A stretch of DNA of 64,000 bases from Sacculina carcini. Lineage: Eukaryota > Arthropoda > Thecostraca > Sacculinidae. The position numbers and the translations under genes were made by a program. The first letter of the stretch is position 1; each line of letters opens with the position of its first letter. The DNA lies in NCBI GenBank assembly GCA_916048095.2, contig OU696572.1, forward strand, positions 4,545,362-4,609,361. The letters are read 5' to 3'. Under the pieces are notes generated by a model. It searched no databases and was not told where the DNA came from. It was given only the letters and a program-made list of their open reading frames with translations. Below, in pieces: positions 20,630 through 32,340 of this stretch.

Positions 20630-21637
20630 CAATGCTGAATATTCTTGAGCTAAGCAAGAAAAGTGTGGGTGTGGTCATGTTGGGTTGTGACGCCACCGGC
20701 TGCACGCACTGCGACTGAGCACCGTGATTGTGAGTTGTTGTGTTGCTCCGTGATTCGTAGTTCGGTACTACCCGATTGAAGCTGGCGTGCTCCGGACCAC
20801 GACTAGAGCTCACCAAGAAGTAATTTATAAACCTTGCAAGTGGTTATTATGATAAAGTGAATGCGATTGAACTATGCGGTGTAATGTTGATGAGCTTCGT
20901 CACACTGTACTTTGTTTATTGAATGTGACCTTCGGCTGTGTGACCTTCGGCTATATCTAATTTTTGTAAAATGCCCTGAAAAACCAAAATATGAATATAC
21001 GAGAATGTGTTCGGAATTGTATGTACGTACGTTCGAAATATGTGCGGTATGAGATACTGATATACTTAAAAATATCATACCGACGCACACGGACGCACAA
21101 TCATATCTATTATCTTTAGTATATATATTAGATACGATATATTTTTATGTTTCTGTAATGAAATTTAAATTTAGACTCGGTTATTTATTTCTTAGTTATT
21201 AAAATGTATTGACTAACTTGTGCAAGTGATATATTGGCGCGCAGGGGAGATGTCGATACTACCTCGCTGTGACAAGCAAATTTCAGGTATCCATGGCAAC
21301 GACAAGATGCAGTCATCATCACATATCACATGTTAGTGGCTCTTGCTTGGAAACACAATTTCACAATTCAAATTCAATATCGATCAAATGATTAGACAAA
21401 TACCTGTTATACATGTGTTTTTCTGTTATACACGTGACGGTATGGGAATTTAAAAACTGTATCGAGCCATGAGGGACTTTCCGATTTTTTTCAAAACACT
21501 TTTTATATATAAAATCTCAAATTAATTATCTGATTCATATAAATCAATTAATTATATTTTGATATGTATTTTAAAATTGAGTGTGTTCTTTTTTATATAT
21601 TTTTGTGCATTGTTTTGGATTTTTGTTGTTTCCTTAG
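20630..21637. other. Non-coding intron
   Basis: AT-rich sequence. No VWD exon recognised, although about 25-30 residues of VWD2 are unaccounted for between exons 4 and 5. A short duplicated TGTGACCTTCGGCT lies at 20926-20950. Confidence 0.5.
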
Positions 21638-21845
21638 AGCGCTTGGTGGGCGATGTTTGGCGGTTGGTCTAGCGAGACTTGTGTATTGAATGTCAAAATC
21701 GTCACGCCAATGTCCAGTGTCACTTTGCTGAGTGGCCGATACCCAAGTGTCCTGATTAATGAGTCTCCGGTGCGACTCTCTCAGCTGCCTTGGAGTGATG
21801 ATCGGGGGCTGGTGGTCGAGCGACTGTCTAGCTTCGTTCTGTCAG
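21638..21845 (+). CDS. Exon 5: middle of VWD2
   Basis: Acceptor tttccttag, donor CTGTCAG/gttggc. It encodes SETCVLNVKIVTP, then alternating hydrophobic beta-strand sequence with YPSVLINESPVRLSQLP, and ends RLSSFVLS. This fits the VWD core (C-x-hydrophobic strands, V-x-INE/NG, V-x-LP). Phase 0 in, phase 1 out, joining exon 6 to make an Ala codon. Confidence 0.82.
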
Positions 21846-22558
21846 GTTGGCCTGAGTAGTCTAATGTACTCTCCGATGTAGAAATATTTCGTCGGTTGAA
21901 ATGTTTGGCGCCGATAAGCAGGTCGATAAGCTTGTGCTAAGCAACTTAATTAGAAACTAGAGTACAGTTATATGATACAGTGCTACCCATTTAGCGATTA
22001 CTATTGGCACGTAAATATGTTTGTGACACCATTCAACGTCAAAATATAGTACTAAAATAATATACAAAATATTAATAAAATATTAATCAAAATGTCAGTT
22101 AGAGTGGGAAGTTGTCGAGGGAGAGTTTAGCCGGCAAAACACACCTTTTACACGACTTTGTTCAAGACATTTCAGCCGGCACTGTAACTCATATGAGGGC
22201 TGTGGGATATAATTGTGGCTAGAAAGCGCAAACGTCTGTTGTTGCAATGGCAAAATAATAAACGATTTATCAAGTCCGACATTAAACATCGATGGTCCTT
22301 TATGTTCCTCACATCAACCGCACGAATTTTGTGCGCGAGTAAGATATTTGTGTATATTATTCTTATTATTATTACTAATGAACTATATATAATGGTACCT
22401 GCGCGAACGCTAAAAGTTGCATGGCTGCAATCTGCATGCACCATGATCAAACAACAGACATAAATATTAGGAAAAACATTAGTAAAGATCATACTGAAAT
22501 TAAATAAGGTGAAATAGTGAAATTAGCACTGCTCACAAACACAATGTTCCCGTTTTAG

Positions 22559-22740
22559 CTCGCGTGGACGACATCATCGAGGTCCGGATCTTTCTTGACG
22601 GCCGGGTGATGCTGTTACTGACGAGTTCTGCTGCTCAGGGTCAGAGTCCTTCAGCAGCTCCGTCGGCAGGCGGACTTTGCGGAAACGCCAACGGAGATCA
22701 GGCCGATGACCTGATGACTGCGTTCGGGGTCGCTGAAACG
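22559..22740 (+). CDS. Exon 6: end of VWD2 with GLCGN motif
   Basis: Acceptor cccgttttag, donor GAAACG/gtgcac. It encodes VDDIIEVRIFLDGRVMLLL and then GGLCGNANGDQADDLMTAFG, the hallmark calcium-binding loop and CGLC region of VWD domains. The first Cys of the usual CGLC is Gly here. Phase 0 out, matching exon 7. The link between strands is longer and Ser/Ala/Gln-rich compared with typical VWD. Confidence 0.92.
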
Positions 22741-23632
22741 GTGCACACCTCACTGTAGCATATACAGTCAACATTAGGGCTGGCGCAGGAAGTCAAAATA
22801 GGCAGAACAATAAAGCGAAAATACGAGAAATCAGTGAAATATGAGAATGCGAAAGTTTAATAAGTTTAATGAGGATTTTTTTTCCACCCCATTTCTTGGG
22901 ACCAAGACATATATATGACCTTTACGTTTGTTAAACAAATATCCTTTATTTCTGTTGTAGTTTCACAAATGCATTGAGGAGAGTCTGTATTACCAAACTG
23001 TCTTCTATCGTATCATGTACAACGACCACGCGTCCTTTCCCCCAGAAATATCCTCTCTTTGGGGGCTATCCGGCCTGTCCTGGGTTCCTTAGTAAAATCC
23101 TTCAAATATCCGTGGTTTATATTGTTTGATTAGTGTAGAATTTGATATGTGCCCCCGCAACTGTGAAAGGGCTCGGTTCATGCTGCGTAGGTAGTGGAAC
23201 GCTTCAGGGTTGTCATATTGTCGTTCTTTGCGCCAAAAACTTAGATTGAAGCTTTATTCCAACATCTGGCTGAAAAACATTTAGTTTCACCTAAATTTCA
23301 AAATGTGGTTCATTTTTGCGCACTTTCATAACATAATATAATATATTGAATATAACAAATAATCAAGAAACTTTGGTGCATTAAGCAATAATGATTTCAG
23401 AAATACTGGGTGCAGTCCCAAAGAAACAGTCCGTCTCTAGTGGTTCTCCGTAACGTTATAGTCTTATTACTACGCTGTGCAGTCGCTGGAGAAGGCCCCC
23501 TTAAGTGTTGCACTGCGATAACTTGCCGTCGGCTCAAACAGTTCGAAATGTTTCAAACTACATTGATACTCGAGAATCAACTAAATGAATCAAGTTATAC
23601 TCTGAGGTGTGCAGGTCTGTTATAGTATCTGA
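22741..23632. other. Non-coding intron
   Basis: AT-rich. No coding or repeat signal that I can name. The 71-codon frame at 23410-23625 lacks family resemblance. Confidence 0.5.
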
Positions 23633-24184
23633 GGGATTACTACAATATTGCCCTATGAACATATTAGCCACAAACGCCCACATACTCCTATACTCTGCAA
23701 TAGGGTAATATGTTCACCTCGGCCAATGTAGTGTCAAAGGCGTACCGAGTGCGGTGGGTGCGACTGGGGCCTTTGGCCAATATGTTAATTTTTCACCATA
23801 GCGAAATTCCAGTGGTTTTCAACGCAACGCCCGAGTTTCTATACAATAAGTAGCTAGCACCTAACATACTGTGCGGTTATTGGCTAGGTTAGGTCAGGTC
23901 AGGTCAGGTTACGTCAAGTTAGAATACTGAGCCTAGCCAATAACCGCACATTATGTAGGTGCTAGCTACCTGTTGTGTATAAACTCGTGTCCTGTGTTGT
24001 AAATCACTGACATTATGCTATGGTGAAAAGTGAACATATCGGCCTTAAGCCGCAGTCGCACTCACCGCACTTGGTACGCCTAACACTACACTGGCCGAGG
24101 TGAACATATTGCCCTGTTGCAGAGAATGGGAGTATACAAGCGTTTGTGGCTAATATGTTCATAGGGCAATATTGTACTAGATCC
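23633..24184. mobile_element. Fold-back MITE, copy B
   Basis: 552 bp, bounded by a perfect 8-bp duplication GTATCTGA (23625-23632 and 24185-24192). The two halves are inverted repeats of roughly 260 bp. For example GTAGCTAGCACCTA near 23850 is mirrored near 23960, and CACCTCGGCCA near 23717 is mirrored near 24095. The centre contains GGTCA/GGTTA repeats (23888-23915). Ends as in copy A. Non-coding. Confidence 0.9.
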
Positions 24185-24192
24185 GTATCTGA

Positions 24193-25632
24193 TGCTAGTC
24201 TTGCTTGTCTCTGGTTTCACTTCTCCGCTCGACTAGTCTTCATTAGTCTTCATCGACTAGTCTCTGAAAATGCGGCAGCTTATATACTCGTCAAGAGAGA
24301 AAGGACATTGCCCTTTACCGCAGGCAATTTGTGAATCGCCCATTGGTTAGCATGAACCACGCCTTAGGCTTAGACGACGCACTCTGCATAGACGCAACTA
24401 CTAGCACATCGAGGTCAGAAAGGTTCATGTATATGGGGTTCAATACTTATTGTTATAAACGAGGAGGCACACTGCTCTATACCATAGTCAGCATGCGGTC
24501 GCACATCGTTGATCATTAATCTTCATATTTAGACCCACGGCTTTGTCTAGGGGCGCTCACATAGCACAACACACGCACGTAAACACATACGCAATATCAA
24601 TTATAAATAATACCGATAATTATCGGTACTATCAGCGTTCGGTGCTCAAGCTGTTATCCTCTTTTCCAGAAGATGTGGATAATTAAAGAAGTTCGTCAAG
24701 TCAGCGCATGCAGACAAAACCAAAAAATAAAAAAATACACAGCATGTTGGATAATAAATATTAAGTACAAATATAAAACAATATTAAATCATGCCCTGGT
24801 TTGAATCTGTCTGTCTGTATAGTAGTAGCATTAATAACCTGACATATGGCGTCACATCCCTTCCCCATTCTTCATGAATTCATACCCCATATTTCCTGTG
24901 ATGCCATACTTGGCCCGCCCACTTCCGAAGGTGTCTTCTTCAGACCCATTTACGTTCGGTGACACTCTCTATACATACATGAGTGGTTTTTTGGTGAAAT
25001 GCAGCTATGAACTCCTGAAGTAGTAATTTATTGAAACAGTCGAGCCATCTATATTCGTATTCATATTATTATTGACATTTCCTCCGACTGTGCATATAAC
25101 TATTGTACAACATATGAAACAAATTTTCACAGTATATTAGTTGTATTACTCAAGTCAAGTATAAATTCCGGAACTGATCCCAGCCATCATTTACACTGGT
25201 ATAGAGGACGCCATCGATGGCAAACGGGACTGAGCTCCCCGGGAATTAAGCAGGGCTATAGAGGGCGCTAACGAAAGCGGGTAGGATGTAAATATGACGT
25301 CACCGTATGTAATTTGTATAATTATGTTTCTGAAATCGAGACCAGAGAAATAAACATTCGCTATATTCCCACGCGGAACCACATACACTTCACATTCGCC
25401 ACTCTCACGTCCCTTGGCACACATACTGACATTATATAATGAAACAACAAATAAATTATAAATATTACTTAAACAATAATTAAATTACATAAGGGAACTA
25501 ACAATGCGGATTGGTGGAACGTAGGGACGATGGGCTCAACGTCAAATGTTACAAATTCCTGCATGCTACTATTCGTATGTATGTATGTATGTGTAAGTAT
25601 GCCTGTGTATGTGTATGCTTGCGGACGACTAG
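24193..25632. other. Non-coding intron
   Basis: AT-rich DNA. No exon or named repeat recognised. A short TATG-repeat tract lies near 25575-25590. Confidence 0.5.
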
Positions 25633-25786
25633 AAAATTTCTGCATTTGCCGAGTCGTGGATGGTCGATGACAATTGCCCCGTGACTAGCCGAATTTTGGC
25701 GCCTCATGCTTCGTGCGAGGCCAATTCCGCGGCGCACGCCAACGCCAGCAAACTGTGCGGCTTGATTGTGTCCGACCACTTCAAAA
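25633..25786 (+). CDS. Exon 7: C8 domain, first half (D2)
   Basis: Acceptor gacgactag, donor TTCAAAA/gtgaac. It encodes FAESWMVDDNCP, the usual VWD-to-C8 link (F-x2-SW-x-V-x-D-x-C). Then follow ASCEANSAAHANASKLCGLI and SDHF, the first half of C8. It enters in phase 0 after exon 6 and leaves in phase 1, and exon 8 supplies the remaining two bases. Confidence 0.88.
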
Positions 25787-26196
25787 GTGAACACTCAAAA
25801 CGGCACTTTTTCAGACGTTATGCTAATCGGTATTGTTATTATTGAAATCAATGAACAAGTTGATCAATCAATGATCAGTGATCAAGGAGTAGGAAGAGTG
25901 CGAACGCTTTTAGCAGCATGACTTCAGTTTCCTTGCATTTTTTGCTAAACACCTGAGTCAGTTTCCAGTTGAAGTTCACTCGTATTTTGTCTGAAACTAC
26001 ATGTTACGCTTTGGTTTTTCATTTGAAAATTAACATATTTTTGGTGCACGCGCCAATAGGAGATATATAGCGTAGTGTGCAAATTAGTATGAAAAACAAG
26101 AATGGCAGTTAGAAGTCAGAGCAAGACGTATGCAGTGTTTTGAAGTATTGTCAACAAATAGGACTACTAAGCAAACATTAGCAAGAGTTCCAAGAA

Positions 26197-26311
26197 CGCA
26201 CCCGGTAATGTTATATGAAGCACGCACTCACGCACTCACACACGCATGTTATAACATTTCCGGGTGCGTGAGTATCCATTTTTTCATCATATAATTATAT
26301 GATGAAAAAAT
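26197..26311. repeat. Inverted repeat plus perfect 34-bp palindrome
   Basis: The 19-bp arms at 26197-26215 (CGCACCCGGTAATGTTATA) and 26250-26268 match 18/19. Immediately downstream, 26278-26311 is a perfect palindrome beginning ATTTTTTCATCATATA. Intronic, function unknown; probably a small fold-back insertion. Confidence 0.85.
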
Positions 26312-26497
26312 AATGCATCAATAAGAAGGTAGTAAGAATTAAGAATAATATGTTGAAAATGAATTCAGAAGATTAAAGACCAGTTATTTGAAGTAAGGTT
26401 TACAGGTAAGGAAGAGAGATGAACAACGAGAATGGAAGACCGATGAGGAAGCAGACGAGATCAACTGAATGTGAGACGGCGTAATTTTTGACGGCAG

Positions 26498-26695
26498 AAT
26501 GCAATCGCGCCCTGGATCCCGTACAATGGCTGCAACAGTGCGTGCAGCATACCTGTCGGTCGCTGTCGCTGTATCACGCATCACACGATGGATGGGCCAC
26601 ATACAGCCTGTGCGCTCATGTGGCTGACTATGCGTCCCAGTGTAGCGCTTTACTAGCAGCTCCTGTGCTGTGGCGCCATCTACAGCCGGCGTGCG
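26498..26695 (+). CDS. Exon 8: C8 domain, second half (D2)
   Basis: Acceptor gacggcag, donor GCGTGCG/gtcagt. It encodes CNRALDPVQWLQQCVQHTC, then SLCAHVADYASQCSALL and LWRHLQPAC. This is the canonical second half of C8 (LDP-x-aromatic, C-x3-x-C, C-x2-x-A-x-YA-x2-C). Phase 1 out, joining exon 9 to give GVTC. Confidence 0.92.
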
Positions 26696-27588
26696 GTCAG
26701 TGGGGAAGCGATTCAATGCATATTTGCCGGTTTTACAGCAGTGGCGTGTGTAGAAATTTTCACAAAGGATTTTAAATAGGTGGTGCTTATATACAGATCA
26801 TTACAAATGGATGGATGAATGAAATATTTACAAAGGCATATATTTTAATTAAAAGGGAAGATGAAGGTAATGTGACCATAATCTGGATCGACCTCCCTGG
26901 TTGTCTTCCCTCGATCCGCCATTGGCTCAGAGTAGTCAGACAATTATAATGACTAAACACATTTGCTTTGCTGATTATAATGTTTGACGAGCCAAATGAC
27001 TTCTAATTACTCATCAATTTAACTAATTAACGTTTTGTTTAATTAAAATATTCAAATAATTTGATCGTATCTGGAAATATAGCATGATATTACACAGTTG
27101 AGCGACTATGGAAACAGTGTGCGGCATAATTGTAATATCTATCTTACTGTTCAGACCTTTCATATTATTAGTATTGTTATTAATTGCAGGCAAGTCCAGT
27201 AGCACGGAAAGAGTGCAAGCACTTTTACCACTCTACGTTGACCCCATGTACATGTACGAATAAGAGTTCGGAAAGTAAAGGTTTTTTGTCAGGAATATGA
27301 AATCCAATGGAAAAGCAATGAAAATAAATAAATAATGATTCAAATTATATTAATAAATCAGAGGCTGAATAAAAGTGTATATATATGATCATGCAAGATA
27401 ATGATACAGCACTGATTAGATAACGTAGTACCGCAAATCTCAACAATAAACGTAGAATAATAATGGACAAAATAAAAATAAAGAAATGAATGAAACTGGA
27501 AGGTCAACCAATATGTGAATGTCTTCACGTTCCCAATCAAAACTCAACAGCCAATCAGAGGGGATGGGGATGCTGATGTGTTTTTCAG
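26696..27588. other. Non-coding intron
   Basis: AT-rich sequence with scattered fragments of the AATAAAT-type repeat common in this window. No coding signal. Confidence 0.5.
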
Positions 27589-27853
27589 GCGTCACGTGCA
27601 GCATTGCTAGCCAGCAGTTCAGCGAGTGCGTCAACACGTGTCGTGCCACGTGTCGTGACGTCACAACACCGACTGCTAACTGCTCCTACACCGACACATG
27701 CGTGCCTGGCTGTCAATGTGGTGATGGACTAGTGACGGTCGGCAGTGGTGATGTGTCGCGGTGTGTGCCCGTGTCACAGTGTCCCTGTGTTCACTTGGGT
27801 CGCGACTACAAGCCCGGTGCCGTCCGTATATCGCCAGACGATCGACTCATCTG
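27589..27853 (+). CDS. Exon 9: TIL domain (D2)
   Basis: Acceptor gtgtttttcag, donor ATCTG/gtaaac. It encodes CSIASQQFSECVNTCRATC, CSYTDTCVPGCQCGDGLV, RCVPVSQCPCVHLGRDYKPG. This is a textbook TIL domain followed by the start of the E module. The exon ends inside a Cys codon as in exons 3 and 11. Phase 2 out, and exon 10 begins with the missing base. High confidence because Cys spacing, splice sites and phase all agree. Confidence 0.95.
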
Positions 27854-28839
27854 GTAAACTTTCATGGATTTTGCTAGAACGCGCTCAGGCAACGCTATAA
27901 ATTGTACGACTGCATTTCGCATGCAGTTTGAATCTCAAGAGGCAAATAAGGAAGAGCAATAATTAATAGAAAAAACGCTGAAAATATAAGCAGTTGAAAC
28001 TGAAGTAGAACTGCTCACGAACATTCACAATGCGCAAAAATATTATAACAACAATGGCCAATTAAATAAATTAATAAAGAATAATTAAACATATAATCAA
28101 AAAATAAAATAAAAGGTAATAAAAATAGGTAATTAAATATAATACACCGTACCCAGCGGCGTAAATGTATCGTAATTTTATTGTATCGTTTCTTCATATC
28201 GTAACGGCTCATTATTATGACCCGCATTATGCAACTATATTACCCGCATTACGTCATATGACTCGCATTCAGCAGCTATAGACAATATAACCTTCAATTT
28301 CACCGTGTAGAATGAATCCATATACAAAACTCAAGGAGTTGACTTTAAGGTCCAGAATCACTCATAAAATGTGAATTAAATAATGTACAATTAAATCGCA
28401 TTATGCAATATGTGAATTAATTTGTCTTACAGTTTTACTTTTATATTATATTGGAAGGCTGCGAGAAAAGTATTTGTAGGCTTCGTGTCTGAGACCCCTG
28501 GCGTAGATAATCTCAAGCTCCTGATTACAAATTATGATTGAATCAGTTCATTTTGTGATAATAAAATTATTCATTTAGATCACCTCAGATTAGGCTAGGC
28601 TAGTTCAACATGGGATGGCTGGGCTGGGCTTGGTAGGCTGGGTTTGTCAAGCTATATTGGGCTGAAATGATACCGGAATATATGATAATTTCGTGGCAGT
28701 AAATATTATAGCGTAAAATGTATTATATTTCCTGAGCAAATTATGTTGGGGAATGATGTTAAGTTATAAATATATTTCAGAAACATTCTGATGATAACTT
28801 TTCATAAATTTTCATTGTGTTTATTTCGTGTTCGAATTT
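27854..28839. other. Non-coding intron
   Basis: AT-rich. Contains GGCTGGGCTTGG-type short repeats near 28600-28660. No coding signal. Confidence 0.5.
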
Positions 28840-29040
28840 TGAATTATTCCGCACGACGGGCAGGCTTGAGTATGAAGCGGTTTGAGGGAAAATATTTTGT
28901 CAAAATGACATTTTTATGAGCTCATTTTTTAGTTTTTCAATTTGTATCAATTTTACTTCATGAATCGAATATGAATTTCGATGTATGAATTGTTCCACAC
29001 CACGGGCGGGTTTAAATGTTAGTCGTATATAAAAGCGATC
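28840..29040 (+). repeat. Interspersed CGCACGACGGGCGGGTT repeat units
   Basis: Two imperfect units, one ending near 28885 and one near 29023. Each consists of an AT-rich segment containing TTTTGTCAAAATGACA-like and TTTTCAATTTGTAT sequence followed by GAATT-x-TTCCGCACGACGGGC-type sequence. The same unit recurs at 30380-30572, 33290-33512 and, inverted, at 54174-54738. Confidence 0.6.
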
Positions 29041-29047
29041 CTCTGTC

Positions 29048-29128
29048 TGTGTGTGTGTGTGTGTGTGTCTGTCTCTGTGTATGTGTGTGTGTGTCTGTGT
29101 GTGTTTGTGTGTGTGTGTGTGTGTCTGT
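29048..29128 (+). repeat. GT microsatellite
   Basis: Imperfect (GT)n with interspersed CT steps. Open frames through it are artefacts. Confidence 0.85.
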
Positions 29129-29289
29129 CCCACCTGTCTAGGTCCATGTTCTGCCAGTTACTCCACCGTAACCACTTGGTGTACACACCAACAATATACA
29201 CCATCATGCAGGAATTTTAGTTTTATACAAGATAATAATTTAAAAAAAGTTACAGCAGTTTAAATACAAAATGAGCTCTGAAAAATGCA

Positions 29290-30130
29290 AAAATTTGCCT
29301 ATATTCTGCCATATATTTCTCATATACCAGCAATGTTACTGCTGTACAAATTATACCACTGTGTAGAAAATGCTTTGGTCTACAATATAGGCTATATTTC
29401 ATAACCAAACGATATTAATTAAACTTAACAAAATGACAAAAGTCTGCATCCAAAATTTTACTCGACAATTTAGCGACCAAAATTAAATATTTTTTTCACT
29501 ATTTCTCTACAACTAAACATCACACATCTAAATAAATTATACCATCACGCGGTGAAGTTTGTTTTCTACAATACGGTACAATTTTTAGCTTACCAAAGTA
29601 TAATGTGAAAAGTTACGTTGGTGTGAATTGAAAACGGCATGGTCAATAAACCAGATTAACCCTGAAAACGTGAATATTTTGGTCAACATTCTGCCATCTA
29701 CTCCTTTCAAACCAGCACTGCTACAGCTACAAAATTATAGCATTGTGTAGGAAATTTTGTTTTCTACAAGACAAGTTATAATTTATAACCAAACACACAA
29801 GAAAAAATGTGTAAAAACAACACAATTCTAATCTACCTCCAAAGTTTTATTCGAACACCGGGCGACTAAATTTATTTTATTCATATTCTTTCAACAACTA
29901 TTTGTCACACGTTAAAATAGATTATACCATTGTGCTAGAAATGTTGTCTTCTACTATACGGTATAAAGTTTAAATTCCTAAAGTGCATTTGAAGGAAGTT
30001 ACGGCGGTGTAAAGTCAAAATCACCTGTTGCCAATTTGACGGCTATCATGCACTAATCACTTGGGCTATATTAATAAAAATTGTATCAGCATGCATGATG
30101 TTTTATCGTCTACAATTTTCAGTATAAGAA
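29290..30130. repeat. Decayed tandem array, about 190-bp period, about 5 units
   Basis: A block resembling ATTATACCATTGTGTAGAAA, then TTTTCTACAATA-like sequence, recurs near 29347, 29537, 29727, 29920 and 30080 (spacings about 190, 190, 193, 160). Alternate units resemble each other more, giving a 380-bp dimer. Units are strongly diverged. Non-coding. Confidence 0.65.
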
Positions 30131-30616
30131 GTTTCATTAGAAGACACTTTATGAAAGTTACGGAGGCTTAAATCGAAAATGACGACAAATTTCCGCGTAA
30201 GAAAATGCGTTAGCCAAAGCAACAAATTCTGTACAAGTTCATGAAATACTGCTGGAAATCGCTTGAAGTATTCGCAGAGACACTTGCGATTTCACATGAA
30301 TAACAACTGGTTTAATTGATAATGTATCGTATTAGCTGCAATAATTGTTGGTGTGGTTTTATTGCGTACGGATTAACTATGAACAGGCTCTATGAGGCTA
30401 TTTGAGGGGATATATTTTGTCAAAATAAAAATAAAAATATTAACATTTAGACTTTTACGGCTATTTATGGGTATACATTTTTTGTTTTAATTTGTATTCC
30501 TTTTATTTTAAGAATTAATCATGAATTGTAATTTATGAATTTTTCCGCACTAAGGGCAGGTTTATATGCTAGGTTGTGATAGATTTATCAGTAGCATTAT
30601 TGGTGAGCCCACCTTT

Positions 30617-30670
30617 AGGGTGTAAGGAGCGATAATTATAATTACCTGGGTGTAAGGAGCGATAATTATA
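30617..30670 (+). repeat. Short direct duplication
   Basis: GGGTGTAAGGAGCGATAATT occurs twice in a row (about 30617 and 30650) just upstream of the integrase tail. May mark the truncation point of that element. Confidence 0.8.
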
Positions 30671-30703
30671 ATTTCTTGGAGGAGTTTTCTTGAATTTCTT
30701 TTC

Positions 30704-30994
30704 ATGGAGTATGAAGTAACAGGGAACACAACGGATGAACGCGATTCAAGTATTACAATGGGAGATGAAGTTTGGGTGAAGCCGGCGGATGCAAAATGTA
30801 CGTCACACTGGTCAAGAGGAATTGTTACTGGAATTCAATCACCAACTAACATATCGGTGTATGGCGTGCCTCGTCATGTGCTAGACATCAGACCTGTGTT
30901 TGAAGAAGAAGAAGAAGAGATCAACGATAACGACCACGAAGAAATCGGAAATGCAGAGCCAGATGTGAGTGTTGAAAGCGAGCAAGGTAGGTAA
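30704..30994 (+). pseudogene. Integrase C-terminal tail of LTR family A
   Basis: Encodes MGDEVWVKPADAKCTSHW, SRGIVTGIQSPTNISVYG, VPRHVLDIRPVF, then an acidic tail. This is the SH3-like C-terminal integrase module found in the retroelement lineage seen at 6976-7191. The rest of pol is missing (5'-truncated). A polypurine tract and 3' LTR follow at once. Confidence 0.82.
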
Positions 30995-31084
30995 GCGACC
31001 TGCCTCGAAGGTCCACTAGAGAACGGAGGCCTCCTATGCGCTTCAATGATTATATATTAGAGGGTGATTGAGTGATCTTGAGAT

Positions 31085-31094
31085 CATGGGGAGG
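31085..31094 (+). other. Polypurine tract
   Basis: CATGGGGAGG immediately before the LTR start TGTAGTGTAAG; equivalent to ATGAGGAGG in the 4880-5143 copy. Confidence 0.6.
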
Positions 31095-31341
31095 TGTAGT
31101 GTAAGTGAGTGAGCATGTGAGCGAGTGACATTGGACAGTGGTACTTGCCCTTTGTGCTAAGTGTGTGTGTGCGTGTGATCTTGTGTGTATGTGTATGTAA
31201 TGCGACTGGGCGTTTGTGATTTGTGACCTTGTGAGTTGTGTTGTGGGAGTGAGCGCGTGCTGGTGTGATTTCGGAAGGTGTGATTTGTCATATTGATTTC
31301 TTTTCTCAGATACCAGGCTTCATGATGTACATGAAACCACA
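31095..31341 (+). repeat. 3' LTR of LTR family A, 247 bp
   Basis: Starts TGTAGTGTAAGTGAG, ends ATGAAACCACA. Homologous to 4880-5143 and 12305-12568, with a shorter GT tract. No partner LTR is seen upstream. Confidence 0.8.
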
Positions 31342-31579
31342 ATATATCTGCATTTTTTTCTCGATACAGTCGATATTTGAGCTGTGTAGTTATGGCGTCT
31401 AATGACACAATTCAGCCACAACAATACTGAAAACTATGTGTTATTTTGAAATATTTAACTTGATTTCAACGAAAACAGCTGAGGCTGTTGAAGGTTAGGT
31501 TAGGTCTGCGACAAATACACACACACACACACACACACACACGTGAATGAAGACCTCTCAAAAGATAAAAATATAGGAA

Positions 31580-32340
31580 AATATTCAAAGCAATTATGAG
31601 GACAGTGAAAGAAATTACGATCTCATATAACTACTTAGACCTGGAGATGCTGAACAAAATAATGATGTATGGTGATGTAACAAGTATGGTGAGACCTAGG
31701 CTAGAATATGCTATGGTAGTATGGGCTCCACATAGGAAAGCATATATTGATAAAAGAGAACAAATTCAAAGAGTATCCACAAAATTACTACAAGAATTAA
31801 GAAATTTGGATTATGAAGAGAGGCTAGAGAAAATTTGGCTACCTACGCTGGAAAATAGAAGACGAAGGGGGATATTATAGCTGTTTTAGGTATAATATAG
31901 GCATGAAAGTACTAGATAGAGACGATTGGGTAGTATGGAGTGAAAGAAACAACATGAAACACGCTAAAACCCTTAGGAAAACCAGAGCAGTTAGGGATAT
32001 CAAGAAGTATAGTTTCCCGAATAGGACTGTAGATGCATGGAATAACCTAGATATGGAAATTGCTCAATGTAACAGTGTGAAAGGACTTAAACGTAGGTTA
32101 GACCAGCTTGAGCTTAGCTCATCTCCTGTATTCAGAGCCGTTGCGAGGAATTATGGGGCCCCCCGAAGGCAACACTTGGGGCCCCCATTGTGAATATTGA
32201 ATGCATTTATTAGATATAATCACATAATACGTGAAGCAAAGGGGCCCCTCAACATTCGGGGGCTCCCCCGGCCGGGGGGTACGGGGGGCGGCTGCTACGG
32301 CTCTGCCTGTATTATACAACTCAACTCGGTGAATACATAC
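31580..32340 (+). pseudogene. CR1/jockey-like LINE 3' end, interrupted by a MITE
   Basis: Encodes YNYLDLEMLNKIM, VRPRLEYAMVVWAPH, LDYEERLEKIWLPTLENRR, then after a stop near 31880 KYSFPNRTVDAWNNLD. This is the same family as 12920-14010 but covers only the C-terminal region. The tail ACTCGGTGAATAC is shared with that copy. A 173-bp element (32133-32305) sits in the 3' UTR. A (CA)n tract at 31518-31541 precedes it. Confidence 0.85.
32133..32305. mobile_element. hAT-type MITE, 173 bp
   Basis: Perfect 8-bp duplication CCTGTATT (32125-32132 and 32306-32313). The terminal inverted repeat CAGAGCCGTTGC pairs with GCTACGGCTCTG with one mismatch. The interior is rich in GGGGCCCC-like blocks. The host LINE sequence resumes cleanly after the right duplication. 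Ends starting CAG plus an 8-bp duplication are the hAT signature. Confidence 0.9.
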
